A DNA stretch of 64,000 bases from Arbacia lixula (taxonomy: Eukaryota; Echinodermata; Echinoidea; Arbacioida; Arbaciidae): contig OZ022589.1 in NCBI GenBank assembly GCA_963669155.1, positions 9,840,909 to 9,904,908 on the forward strand, written 5' to 3'. The notes under the pieces were generated by a model that worked only from the letters and a program-made list of their open reading frames with translations, was not told the origin of the DNA and did no database searches. Positions 33,093 to 45,364 of the stretch are shown in pieces. The translations under genes were made by a program, and so were the position numbers. Positions within the stretch are counted from its first letter, which is position 1, and each line of letters begins with the position of its first letter.

Positions 33093-33381
33093 AAGGGAAA
33101 GTGCACCTTGAAGGTCAGTTGATTTTAATAAAAGCTAGCACAGCCAGGTAAAATGATACTTTTGAGAAAATAGACATTTATAAAAAAATTATACACAACA
33201 TATGGGAATTAAAGCACCAAGCATGTGACATCACATGATAAAAACTAATTTAAAAGACCATAACGATAATAACTTTCTTCCTTTGCCAGATTTTTATCAA
33301 ACTTTTATTGATGTGTTTCTTTTATGTTTCTGATTTTATTAAGACCAAATTTTTTAACCTCAGGATGGATAGACTATCCTT
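33093..33381. mobile_element. TTAA-flanked inverted-repeat element, family C copy 2
   Basis: Follows TTAA at 33089-33092. Left end AAGGGAAAGTGCACCTTGAA, right end AGGATGGATAGACTATCCTT. Interior CATAACGATAATAACTTTCTT and TTTTATCAAACTTTTATTG match the family C order. Confidence 0.65.
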
Positions 33382-33746
33382 CAACTGTGAGACATGTCCA
33401 CATTTCTCTTCCCACTTTCAGAAATTTGAGATCAATAAAGACAATACTCAATCGTAACTTGTTACCCGACTATATAGACAGGTTCTAGTAATAACGAATT
33501 GTGTTATATTAATTCAAAGTATACTAGCAGCATGCACCGTCCATGACCATCATGACCATGAACATTGTGGACGCAGCTGGACATATTTTATCACTAGACA
33601 AAAGTCGGACTCACTGAACTAAAGAAGATACAAACATGTAGATCTAGTCTAATTTACTAATGCCTCACTCAACACAGAACACATTCACAGCTTGCCCTAC
33701 GTGTATGAGTAACCCATTATCCAGCAAAAATTACAAATGTACTAAC

Positions 33747-33818
33747 CGGTATGGAGGAACCCCACGCCTTTGGTGTGGGCCCGTCGGGTTCCTCCTTACG
33801 ACTATGGCTATGACCCAT
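33747..33818 (-). other. Possible 5' exon or short hairpin upstream of FTCD
   Basis: The minus strand reads ATG, then GHSHSRKEEPDGPTPKAWGS and a GTTAGT donor. The same bases form a strong hairpin (GGAACCC against GGGTTCC, with an inner CCCAC stem). It lies 0.9 kb upstream of the FTCD start on the same strand, so a noncoding or alternative first exon is possible. It cannot extend the FTCD frame because a TGA precedes that ATG in frame. Confidence 0.2.
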
Positions 33819-35317
33819 TCTCACTGCGGTCTCCTTAATCGATGCACTAGCAAAAATGGTATTAGAACACAACGGTAAGCGTATCACGCGTGAGACAGAA
33901 TCACTGCACAACAGTTTCGGTCAAGCTCACAATTACAAGTAAAAAAACGCAAGTTTCATCAGATTATCGTCTTTTGAAATTTTAAACCACAAAAAAATCA
34001 CAGTATTCGGTAAATGTCAAAATTATATGCCGATCGCCAGAACAGAAAGTCTGTTTTCTCCAAAATTCCTGCCGTGCAGGCGTGCACCCGCTCCGGGATC
34101 GCTTCAGTCGCCAAAGCGGAGTAGTCAGTTTATCGTGATGTGCATGCCTTCGGCACTACATCATGCGCATTCCGCGAAAATACGATCGTAATGAAGACAC
34201 TCCTTATTATGACAGGCCCCTGTCATGGACCTAGGCCTATAGTTCCATTAAACATGCAGGGTAGCCTCAAAGAAAATACAAGAGTGCACTTCAAACTTAA
34301 ATCACATGAACAAGCAAACTTAAATTTCTTTTTTTTTTTTTTTTTTCAAATCAGCAAGTCATGATAAAATCAAACACAATTTGATCAGAAATAGCCCATT
34401 CGCATTGACAATACACGTAAACGCTGTGACGCTTAAGCCTGAACTTCTGAAGCGCCACAACTTTATCGTCGATAATTTAACAGTTTTGCACTGAAAATAC
34501 AAATATTTTTAAGTGTTTACTCAAAATGTCTCAGTATTTTTTTGTGAAAATATCAAGCAAGAGTATATCGAAATGTGTATCGTTTTCTTCTCAACATCAA
34601 ATCGTAAGTGCAGCGAGAATGCCCCCCCCCCCCCCCCCGGCCCCAAGTCGTACTCGTACTACTAGCTAGGGCTAATTAACAGGCAGAATCCACAACATGC
34701 ACACAAGAAGAGAGATATTAAAAGTCGTCTGTAACTTACCGGTACTTAATTTGCTATGGTCGGGAGCCAGATGTAGCACTTGACTTGGAATGCAGTGGAA
34801 ATGTTTATAGAACTAGTACAGACTGGATATCTATAGCTAGAAACATTAAGTTACACTCGGTACGCCTTCGAAGTTCGAGGGTACTAGCTAGTACGCACCT
34901 ACTATACAGTGTGCATTGTTTTGTATGCACTAAATACGTGTTAATCCAGCTCAGCTTTCTTCGTCAAAATATGCGGAGCCGAACACCATGTATTCATGGG
35001 ATACACGGAGGTGTGTCCCAGGCGTGTGCGCTCTGGACCAATCAGAGGGGAGGGTTTCTTATGGTATGGTACGGTACCCTTCAAAGAACTAAAAACTCGT
35101 CATTGTAATTGTATTTTTAAAAAAAATGTTTTGTTGGATTTATATTTAAAAAGCCATCGGCTTTCTGCTTGGATTCATTGTTCATGAAAATATTTTCTTT
35201 CATGATTTATGTATGAATTGTTATCCAACCGTTCATTGTAAGCATAATCAATTCAGTTATTACACTGCCGGCCAAATATGTAATATCCCCTAGTACTTGT
35301 ATGAAAGCCTTGAAATA

Positions 35318-38300
35318 ACTTCTATTCAACCAATATTAAATACAATTAAATTGAATTGAATTTTGATGTACAGATAGATCGATGTCAAAGGATGTCATTT
35401 TTGCGTGTTTTTTTACGCATTTTAGGACTTCAACTTTTGTTTTGCAACTTTCTTACTTTGTTCCTTTGTAACTCAATACAAATCATTCTATGTGCATCAA
35501 ATCGTTCCATCTGATGTCTCCTCCCCTTCTAGCCCATCTGTCGCCCCCCCCCCCCCCCCTTACCCCGCTCTCCTTATTTTATGCCAATATTCTTTTCCTC
35601 ACTTTCTCGATCGCCCCCCCCCCCCTTATGTATTTCTCTCATATATTTTACACGTATTGTGATTTGTCTCACTCTCTTACTCCTTCCACACCCTCGATCT
35701 CTCCCTCCAATTCTCTTTCAAAATTCCATCATTGTTGTCTTCCCCTCGTCCCGCTTATATCCCTCCATGCCAAAGAAGAATACGCTTTTATTCCTTTTGT
35801 TCTCCCTTTTTGCGGGATTAACTCTCGACAGTAGAGGCCTGAAGGTCACCGCCTCCTGACTTTTACAAGTGGATCACCCTGTCTTTAAGAGACGTGAATA
35901 AAATATAATGAAAAGTGTATTATAGCTATATTTCCCTTTTCTATGTTCTCTATGCTTCTTTTTTCCTTAGTTATTCAACATTTGAAAGAATTACTTAATA
36001 ACACATTTTCGCTTAATTTTTGTTTAATAATTAATAATCTTTGTGTGTTTCAATTGTGGAATATTTCACTTCGTTGTTTTGATCTTAAGACATCGTGTGT
36101 GGGTCCACATGCCATCGGGCAATAGTGAATTACTTCACTTTTGTGGATCCTGACCCACACGTTGTCTCTTTCTGTTCTCTGATGCTATTGTATTGTGTAC
36201 TTCGTTTTGTTACACATGAACTTTCTTCTTATGGTGCTGTTATATGTATTGTTATTTTATTATGGTCGAATAATTAATAATACTGATGATTATACTACTA
36301 CTATACTACTAACTAATTGATAATAATGATAACGATAATGATAATAATCAATGCTTCCTTTATTATTATCATGTCCATGGCCAACATCATTCATGCCTTA
36401 TTTTAAGATCTTACAGGTGTCTAACGAAAAAGGATATTAATTTAAAATGATGAAATTGCCAACCTTTTTGATAACTTAATTTTTTTGTAAAGATGACTTC
36501 TATTAAACCATTATTGAATACAATGAAATTGATTTGAATCTTGATATACAGATAGATCGATGTCAAAGGATGTCATTTTTTGCGTTTTTTACGCATTTTA
36601 GGACTTGAATTTTTGTTTTGTAACTTTCTTACTTTGTTACTTTGTAACTCTATACAAATTATTCTATGTGTGAATCAAATCGTACCATCTGATGTCTCAT
36701 CTCCTTCTAGCCCATCTGTCGCCCCCCCCCCCCTTACCCCGCTCTCCTTATTTTGTCCAAATCTTCTTTTCCTCACTTTCTCGATCGCCCCCCCCCCCCT
36801 TATGTATTTCTCTCATATATTTTACATGTATTGTGATTTGTCTCACTCTCTTACTCCTTCCACACCCTCGATCTCTCCCTCCAATTATCTTTCAAAATTC
36901 CATCATTGTTGTAATGAAAAGTGTATTATAGCTATATTTCCCTTTTCTATGCTCTCTGTGCTTCTTTTTTTCCCCTTATAGTTATTCAACATTTGAAAGA
37001 ATTACTTAATAACATATTTTCACTTAATTTTTGTTTAATTATTAATAATTATCTTTCTTTGTGTCAATTGTGGAATATTTCACTTCATCGTGTGTGGGTC
37101 CACATGCCATCGGGCAATAGTGAATTACTTCCCTTTTGTGGACCCTGACCCACACGCTGTCTCTTTCTGTCATCTCTATTCTATTCTATTGTATTTTGTC
37201 CTTTGTTTTGTTATATATGTATTTTCTTCTTATGATGCTGTTACATGTATTGTTATTTTTTATGGTCGAATAATTAATAATACTGATGATTATACTACTA
37301 CTACTACTATACTACTAACTACTTAATAATAATGATAACGATAATGATAATAACCAATGCTTCCTTTATTATTATTATCATGTCCATGGCCAACATCATG
37401 CATGCCTTATTTTAAGATCTTACAGGTGTCTAACGAAAAAGGATATTAATTTAAAATGATGAAATTGCCAACCTTTTTGATCACTTATTTTTTTTTGTAA
37501 AGATGACTTCTATTAAACCATTATTGAATACAATGAAATTGATTCGAATCTTGATATACAGATAGATCGATGTCAAAGGATGTCATTTTTTGCATTTTTT
37601 ACGCATTTTAGGACTTGAATTTTTGTTTTGTAACTTTCTTACTTTGTTACTTTGTAACTCTATACAAATTATTCTATGTGTGAATCAAATCGTACCATCT
37701 GATGTCTCATCTCCTTCTAGCCCATCTGTCGCCCCCCCCCCTTACCCCGCTCTCCTTATTTTGTACCAATCTTTCTCGATCGCCCCCCTCCCCCCCCCCC
37801 CTATGTATTTCTCTCATATATTTTACATGTATTGTGATTTGTCTCACTCTCTTACTCCTTCCACACCCTCGATCTCTCCCTCCAATTCTCTTTCAAAATT
37901 CCATCATTGTTGTCTTCCCCTCGTCCCACTTTCATCCGTCCATGCCAAAGAAGAATACGCTTTTATTCCTTTTGTTCTCCCTTTTTGCGGGATTAACTCT
38001 CGACAGTAGAGGCCTGAAGGTCGCCGCCTCCTGACTTTTACAAGTGGATCACCCTGTCTTTAAGAGACGTGAATAAAATATAATGAAAAGTGTATTATAG
38101 CTATATTTCCCTTTTCTATGTTCTCTATGTTTCTTTTTTCCTTAGTTATTCAACATTTGAAAGAATTACTTAATAACATATTTTTCGCTTAATTTTTGTT
38201 TAATAATTAATAATTATCTTTCTGTGTGTCAATTGTGGAATATTTCACTTCATTGTTTTGATCTTGAGACATCGTGTGTGGGTCCACATGCCTTCTGGCA

Positions 38301-38675
38301 ACAGTGAATGACTTCCCTTTTGTGGACCCTGACCCACACGCTGTCTCTTTCTGTCATCTCTATTCTATTCTATTGTATTGTGTCCTTTGTTTTGTTATAC
38401 ATGTATTTTCTTCTTATGATGCTCTTATATGTATTGTTATTTTTAATGGTCGAATAATTAATAATACTGATGATTATACTACTACTATACTACTAAATAA
38501 TGATGAAAATGGTTATGATAATAATAATCAATGCTTCCTTTCTTATTATCATGTTCTTGGTCGACATCAATGCATGCCTTATTTAAGATCTTGCAGGTGT
38601 CTAACGAAAAAGGATATTATTTAAAGTGAAATTGCCAACCTTTTTGAAAAATTCAATCTTTTTGTAAAGATGATT
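35318..38675. repeat. Three-unit tandem repeat, 1.0-1.18 kb units
   Basis: CAGATAGATCGATGTCAAAG occurs at 35371, 36549 and 37559. Units span roughly 35318-36494, 36495-37504 and 37505-38675. Every unit has two C-runs, a GTGTGGGTCCAC hairpin with GTGGAxCCTGACCCACAC, and an AT-rich TACTACTACT end. Unit 2 lacks exactly the 168 bases present at 35739-35906 in unit 1; 1178 minus 168 equals the 1010-base second period. The three similar ORFs of 110-139 residues come from this repeat and disagree in frame. Confidence 0.92.
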
Positions 38676-39240
38676 TAATTGATTAAACACATCCAAGGAT
38701 TTTATCTTGTTTTACTTGACTCACCTATGGGGTGCCTATAAGGAGAATAAATCAGATAGAAAGGACTTAACTGAGAAATAAACAATCCTGTTTTAGCTTG
38801 TTTTTACTAGTACTTTAACAAAACACTTTGAGATGAAATGTCACCCATTTTCGCCAAACTTCTTTATATCATCGATTTAAAGTAAGGGTTTCCAGTTCAC
38901 TACCACTGCTACCCCCACCCCTCTCTCTCTTTCTTTCTATCTTTCTCTTGTCTCTCTCTCTCTCTCGTTCTCTCAACATCACCAACTTGGCCAAGACCTA
39001 GTTATTGTTTTTGATGTTGAATAATACCGACAGCCAGGCTACTATTAAATTGGGTAATTACGAGGCCAAATGGTGCAAAACAAAATGACACCAAAAAATG
39101 ACCGTGTAACGTGATTATCTCAAAAACTCTTTCCACGCTTTAATAGCACGTGAAAGGCTGACGAATTACTCAATCAATTAATCATTCCAAAACTACTTGA
39201 CACTTGCAAAGAAAGACTCAGGGAGACAACATAAAGAGTT
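38676..39240. other. Intergenic
   Basis: Short CT-rich microsatellite at 38918-38974; otherwise nothing recognisable. Confidence 0.5.
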
Positions 39241-39254
39241 GTATAGTTGCTACA

Positions 39255-39260
39255 TTTATT
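39255..39260 (-). terminator. Candidate poly(A) signal, adenylyl cyclase
   Basis: TTTATT on the plus strand, AATAAA on the minus, at the far end of the transposon-poor stretch downstream of the cyclase stop codon. Confidence 0.3.
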
Positions 39261-39902
39261 ACACCTCTCTCACATCGTTGGAGAATTACTTTGCAACCAT
39301 AGCATGATTCATGTACACAATTATAATTCATTCACATCGGGTCTTTTTTAGTAGAACAATCTACGATGGCACACAGAAGCATGTTCTATTGCACTAAAAC
39401 ACTAGTGTTTTTTGTAAAAAATATTCGGGCTGACTGAAGAAATACACATAAAAACATACTTTCCAAGAAATTTGCAGAGTTATTCAGAGAAGAGAAATCA
39501 AGATCATTATAAAATTATAAACATAAAATCACTTTATATCATCTTTTACTTTACAATCATAAACTTAACATGACTGTTCTCATCATTTTAAAGTAAATAA
39601 ATTGTTTTTGCCCACCTATATTTGAATTATAAGGTAAATGGTTACTTACATGCATTTTATCTGTTACACTTGTTATACGTGTTATACTTATTTAAGTATA
39701 AAGAACCATCATGGTCTGAGAGTCAAGTGTATTTTTTTGGGTAATTTATGAAACTTCTCACTAATCAAAACAAAACTGTAATTTTTAAGGTATGACCATC
39801 GTTCATCATTATAACATATCATTCGTAATTTGCTCTATAATGTAATTTGATGGAATACATTTTCCATTGGTCACATTCCCACACAGACAGACAGACATAC
39901 TT

Positions 39903-39903
<1 letters not shown>

Positions 39904-39952
<49 letters not shown>

Positions 39953-39970
39953 ACACACACACACATACAA
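39904..39970. repeat. CA microsatellite
   Basis: About 30 CA dinucleotides with two ACAT interruptions. On the cyclase transcript strand it reads as a TG repeat. Confidence 0.95.
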
Positions 39971-42900
39971 GCACATACAAAAACAGCCACAGCCTCCACC
40001 CTTTACATTATTAAAAATTATGTTTTTTTCTTTCACACAGAATCCGAAATTATCAACACCTTGATCAGAAATTGAAAAGAAACGATTTAAAAAACATAAA
40101 TATATCTCGAATTATATACAATATTATGTTTCATTTGTACACAAAAACAAATATCAAGTATATACAACCATTCATCCCTTTTAAATAAATGTTCTACTCT
40201 GGTAGGTCTAATCCTCTTTATGGATAACTTAATACTTTCCATAAACTTGCATCATCATACCCAAGAAGCTTGCTCTGGCTCATATTATTTTCTGTCTGTT
40301 GTATTTATTGATATGCTTTCTATACAGACTCCTTTGTGAGGTCCACAACCAATTATAACATAAAAGTTATAGATATGTCCATTCAATATACAACAGTCTG
40401 TACAGCCTTTATATACATATAAACATCTTATATGTAGAAGGAATATACCCACTTCTGAGTCGAAATCACCAATGTACAAATTAGTGCACAATCATTAAAA
40501 CAAATAAGAATACAAATTACAACATGATTTGTTAAAGCAAAAAGTTTCAGAAAAATCAAGACTACTGTACATATATATTTATGCATTGTTTTGTTTTGAC
40601 AAGTTTTTCCATACTTCCATATATGTCTTTTACATGAGTTGTAGGAATTCTTAATCACTCCATTAAAACTAATCACTGCGACTTTTTGTTGCCATGGAGA
40701 TTGCTTTGAATATCCTGGTTTGTGCACAACAAGAACAATGACATGTTCACGACCCAACAGGAGTTACTGAAGCAACATATGAATTTCCATTTCTGAATGG
40801 GTGAGATTCCAAAATTCTTCCTTGTTTCCTTATAATCAACTTGTCTAAAAAAAGTGGCTAGTACAGAACAAATTCCATTGTTTATTTGTTTAAGTTTCTT
40901 CCTACATTTAGGGAAAGAGTTAGGAAAGACTTTATAGGAGAATAGCTATGGAAGATTGTAGAATACCACATGGGAAAAAACATGGACTATGGACAGCGCT
41001 TCCATTTAGGAAGAATTTTGGAATACCACCCTAAATGATATTGCTTCAGCCAAATCTACTTTTGATCTTTTGCCCATTTTAAAGACAAACGATTTGAGAT
41101 GCAACCAAACGATAACAAATCAAAACAATTATACTGAAATCAAATTTACTTTGTCTTGTTGTGATATACAGAAATATACAATATATTATACATTCAAAGC
41201 AAATCTACACTCATAACTAAAATAACATCTTGAAGTATATACACATAATCCTGGTGCTGTGAAAGCTTCATAGCTCCAGCAACCTTAACTGTCGTTCACG
41301 AGGAAGAATATTGAAGTACAGATCTCCTGCGACAAAATATTACCTGTTTCAGTGCTCAATATGTATGTATGTATGTTTCCAATAAATAAAAATGAAATGA
41401 TGCTGGCTGAGATTCTCAACTAATTGAATACTTCAAAACCCCTGCACACAAGTCAACATCATATAGAAAGGGGGTTAGAAGGAGTACATATAGATTCCCT
41501 TCAGCTTACCCCAAAATTGAGGTTGCCCTAGTTACATGAAACCAGGGCCTCCAAAAACATGCCTCATTATACAAGCATGTCCAATATAATGCTTCTACCT
41601 AAAATTACACGCAATTTCTTACTCGGACAGAAGTCAAGTAAAATCTTTTCCATTGCTAACGTATGGGGTGTCAGATTTGTAATTTTGCACAGGAATCTCC
41701 ACCCTGTCCATTTCTACACCCTGGCCAGTAATATATACATCATCCCTCTAAAGATCTATTTTTATCATGGGCACGAATTTAACTTTGAGGTGTGATGCAG
41801 TCATCCCACACTCACATTGCCAATCAATACAAACCCTTGCACCGTTCTAATGAAATAAATAACCGAGCACACTTCACCCTCATTGTATAAATCGAATTCT
41901 ACAAAAATAAGTATAAAAATACTTGCATCTATGAGCCCTTTGGGATTGGATGACCATATATGTAATAGAAGCACACATTGTCTATTTATATGATTATCAA
42001 TAAGTTTCATCTTAATAACAGAGCACAAAAACAGGAAAAGCTGTAATTCTACGAATGCAAGAGTAATATGAATACCATATCTAACTGTCATCCAATCTCA
42101 TCACTTTTATAATAATACTTTCTAAAAATAAAAGATTGGATGACTAATATCCTGAATTGAGTAAATTACCGAGCTTGCTCAAAATTGTCATAGCAATGCT
42201 TTATTTTTCTGAATTTTTCTTGATTCATTGCGATATGTCCTACAGCACCACAATCGATTGCACCTTTTTTCATTTTTGCTCGCTCACTTCCAAATGTTAT
42301 AATAAGTGGGAAATGTCATATCTGAAAAAACATGATTATTTTATACTCAGAAACTTGAAGATTATGCACTCTTAGCTGCATCACAACTTTTACTTTCAAA
42401 TTTGAGTAGTGAAAAAAATATCAAAGTGAGATTATCAATAAACACATTTAAGATTTTTTAATGGGCAATATAAATGGCTTTTTCAACAAAATTAAGTCTT
42501 GGCCATCAAAAGATTTTTATGAAATTTTCATTGCAATTGAGCTGATACCAGTGGCAAGATGAGTTCACACTATAATTCTATAAGTTTTATGACCACATTT
42601 TGGCAAATCAATATTTATACATATGACCACTGACTAAGATGAATTTGAAGCAACACATTTGTGTGCAAACTTGCTCATCCTCATTGATATCAGTAGTTCA
42701 TACATTAATTTGTTACGGCTGATTACATTCAAGAGTTTGGCATGCAAAGAACAGACAGATAAAGTAACTAACTTACATGGTTGTTTGGCAATAATATACA
42801 TTTATCTGTCAAGGAACAAATATAGGGAAATTATCTACTTATCATTATCAAACCAAAAATGAAAAATTACATTTCAAGGTCAGATCATACATTCATGTAT

Positions 42901-43949
42901 TTCAGATTTAGATAAATGATTTTGACTTCATAAATTTGACCTACAAAAAAATTCTTTTGATTCTCGGACATGCAATCTATAGCTAAGAAGTAAATGTAGA
43001 ATGCATATTAAATTACGATAAGAAATCTGACATAATTTTTATTTTACTGCTAGCGTGTATTTAACACATGACAATAGGAATACATAGTATTGTTAAAGTA
43101 AAAAAAAAAATGCTAGTTAGCACACCTCAGTACCGGTAAGCACATTTGTAAAGTAGCTCTTTATTTTCCCTGTACACCCTGATCTAGGATTGGATGAGCA
43201 TTAAATAGATTTCGAAGGAGAATCATTTTCAGTGTTTCTTGCATAACAGTTAACAAATAGCTGGAAAGAAAATGTTTAAAAATGAGATATAGTGAACATA
43301 TCCATAGCACACTATTACAAAATACAATGTAAATAATAATAACTCTCCTATAAACCTAATAGAAGAATCACAAACCATGCAAAATAGCAGGCTGTGGTTG
43401 GTCAATTGCAGACACAAATCACACAAGCTTTGATAAAAGAATCTTCAAGCAAACATTGAGTTGTTAAGCACAAAATAATGAGTTGGTCAGCAAAATTATA
43501 TAGATTATGTGGCATAGCACACTGTTTGGATTGGGGCGACTTGTTAATGGAGATAAAAAAGGCATTTTATCTGCTCGACTGGAATTCATCCTTGTACAAT
43601 ATATATTGGGTAAATGAGAGCACGCTGATTTGTTTTTGCACAAAATCTTACAAATGGTAGCACATGGATATTCTAGTACACAGGTTTGCTCACACACACA
43701 TACACACATACTATGTTCCCCTTCCTTTAATCCGTATTGCAACCTCCAAACACTTCTTATATTTTTACATACCTTGTATTACTGCCCAAGCGTCACTTAT
43801 ACAAGTTTGAACATTATCTATCAAACACAAAAAACATGAAATATGGGCAAACAATAACATACTAAAGCCTGAATCCAGACAGTTCTGCTTCTTACCATCC
43901 AAATCCCAAATCCAAAAACTCTGGCATCTCTCCCTTTCCCTATGAACCA

Positions 43950-44175
43950 CTCAGCTGGCTACTCAGAAACCAGGCCCCACCCTTTCCCCCTTACCCTTCA
44001 GGCTGGCCAATCAGAAACCAGGGCCCTCCCCCCTTGTCCCATTACCCTCCAGGCTGGCCAATCAGAATCCAGGTCCCTCCCCCCTTACCCCATTACCCTC
44101 CAGGTTGGCCTATCAAAATCCAGGCCCCTCCCCCTTGCCCTATGACCCTCCAGGCTGGCCAATCAGAAAGTAGGT
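43950..44175. repeat. 50-bp minisatellite overlapping the cyclase stop codon
   Basis: CTGGCyxATCAGAAx units start near 43953, 44001, 44052, 44102 and 44152, 49-51 bases apart, each followed by CCAGGxCCCTCCCCC. The copy at 44151-44170 is the last coding sequence (FLIGQPGGS then stop). The others lie in the 3' UTR. Confidence 0.9.
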
Positions 44176-44393
44176 CAGCATCTCACCCTTGCCCTTGACC
44201 TTGACAATGCCCCTCTCGGTGAGCTTATAACCCATGGGAAGCAGGATGTTCCTCATGTCCTGGCTGACCTGGATCTTCTCTGGGATACCTGTGCTGTCCA
44301 TGCGACTGGCCACGTTCACCGTGTTACCCCAGATGTCGTACTGAGGCTTGCGGGCACCGATTACTCCCGACACCACGGGGCCTACATTCAGAC
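44140..44393 (-). CDS. adcy5: Adenylyl cyclase exon l (terminal)
   Basis: Acceptor GAAAAG. Encodes [40 protein letters not shown] and, near the end, [20 protein letters not shown], with stop TAG at 44140-44142. It holds most C2 catalytic residues. Its last coding bases belong to a 50-bp repeat that continues into the 3' UTR. Confidence 0.96.
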
Positions 44394-44837
44394 CTTTTCA
44401 GAAAAGGAAAACAAAAAGAAAAGGGGTAGTGTTTAACCCTGTACATGCCAGTTAAAATGCTGTTCTATGGGATTTGTGTGAATTGATGGAGAAAACATCC
44501 ACCAGTGGCACATTTAGGGTAAAAAAATATATTATTACAAAAGATTCATGTTTGAGACGGAAAGGCAAAGAAAACATGGGACAAGATATCGAGAGTGGAT
44601 GAAGGGTTGAGGAAAGCAATCAACAGAGAAGGAAATACTACTTCACATGCCTTCATCTAGATCTAGTGGAATGAAAATTGATTGAGAGAATACAAGAAAG
44701 ATAAAGAGCAAGAGAGAGAGAGAGAGAGAGAGAGGGGGGGAGAGAGGGGAACATATGGAGAGACAGAGGTACAAAATGAGGGAAACTGGAAATAGAAAGA
44801 TAGTGGGACAAAGATATAAAGAGATAGAGACAGATAT

Positions 44838-44878
<41 letters not shown>

Positions 44879-45317
44879 GAAGGAGAGAGAGAAAATATAT
44901 GAGACAATAACAGAGGTATATTTAATGTATATATTTATATTTTACATCTGATTGTAAGCGCTGTGATACTTTTTGTGTATAGCGCAGATAAATAACCATT
45001 ATTATTATTATTATTAGGGAGAAAATAACCAACTAACCTATCCTCATCTTGAAGTTGGTGTATTAATGTTGACTGATAGAAACAGAGGGAGCAAAGTGAC
45101 AAAGAGATACAGAATGGACAGTGAGGGAGATCTCATCCTAATTTGTTGTACTAGAGAGAAAGATACTGAAAAGAGAGGCAGACAGACAGACAGACAGACA
45201 GAGAGAGAGAGAGAGTGAGATAGTGAGACAGACAGAAAGAGAGACAGACAGACAGAGAGAGAGAGAGAGAGAGAGAGAGCAATACAGTGAGACAGTGAGA
45301 CAAACAGAAAGAGAGAC

Positions 45318-45364
<47 letters not shown>

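Larger units (their letters stand above)
32855..35317. other. FTCD upstream region
   Basis: Holds the FTCD 5' UTR and presumably its promoter. A family C element lies at 33093-33381. A CpG-bearing segment lies around 33740-33900 and 34060-34200. There are a T-run at 34328-34346 and a C-run at 34622-34638. No TATA box can be assigned with confidence. Confidence 0.4.
39241..44139 (-). other. Probable adenylyl cyclase 3' UTR and flank
   Basis: About 4.9 kb without recognisable exons, inverted-repeat elements or large tandem repeats, apart from a CA repeat at 39904-39965 and the 50-bp array next to the stop codon. This near absence of transposons, compared with the rest of the window, suggests transcribed UTR. 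Minus-strand AATAAA at 39255-39260 is a candidate end. Inference only. Confidence 0.4.

Noticed and set aside
35490..38624. Repeated ORFs of 110-139 residues that look like a small gene family
   Set aside because: They follow the 1.2-kb tandem repeat, cross poly-C runs of different length, and shift frame between units, so the reading frame is not under selection.
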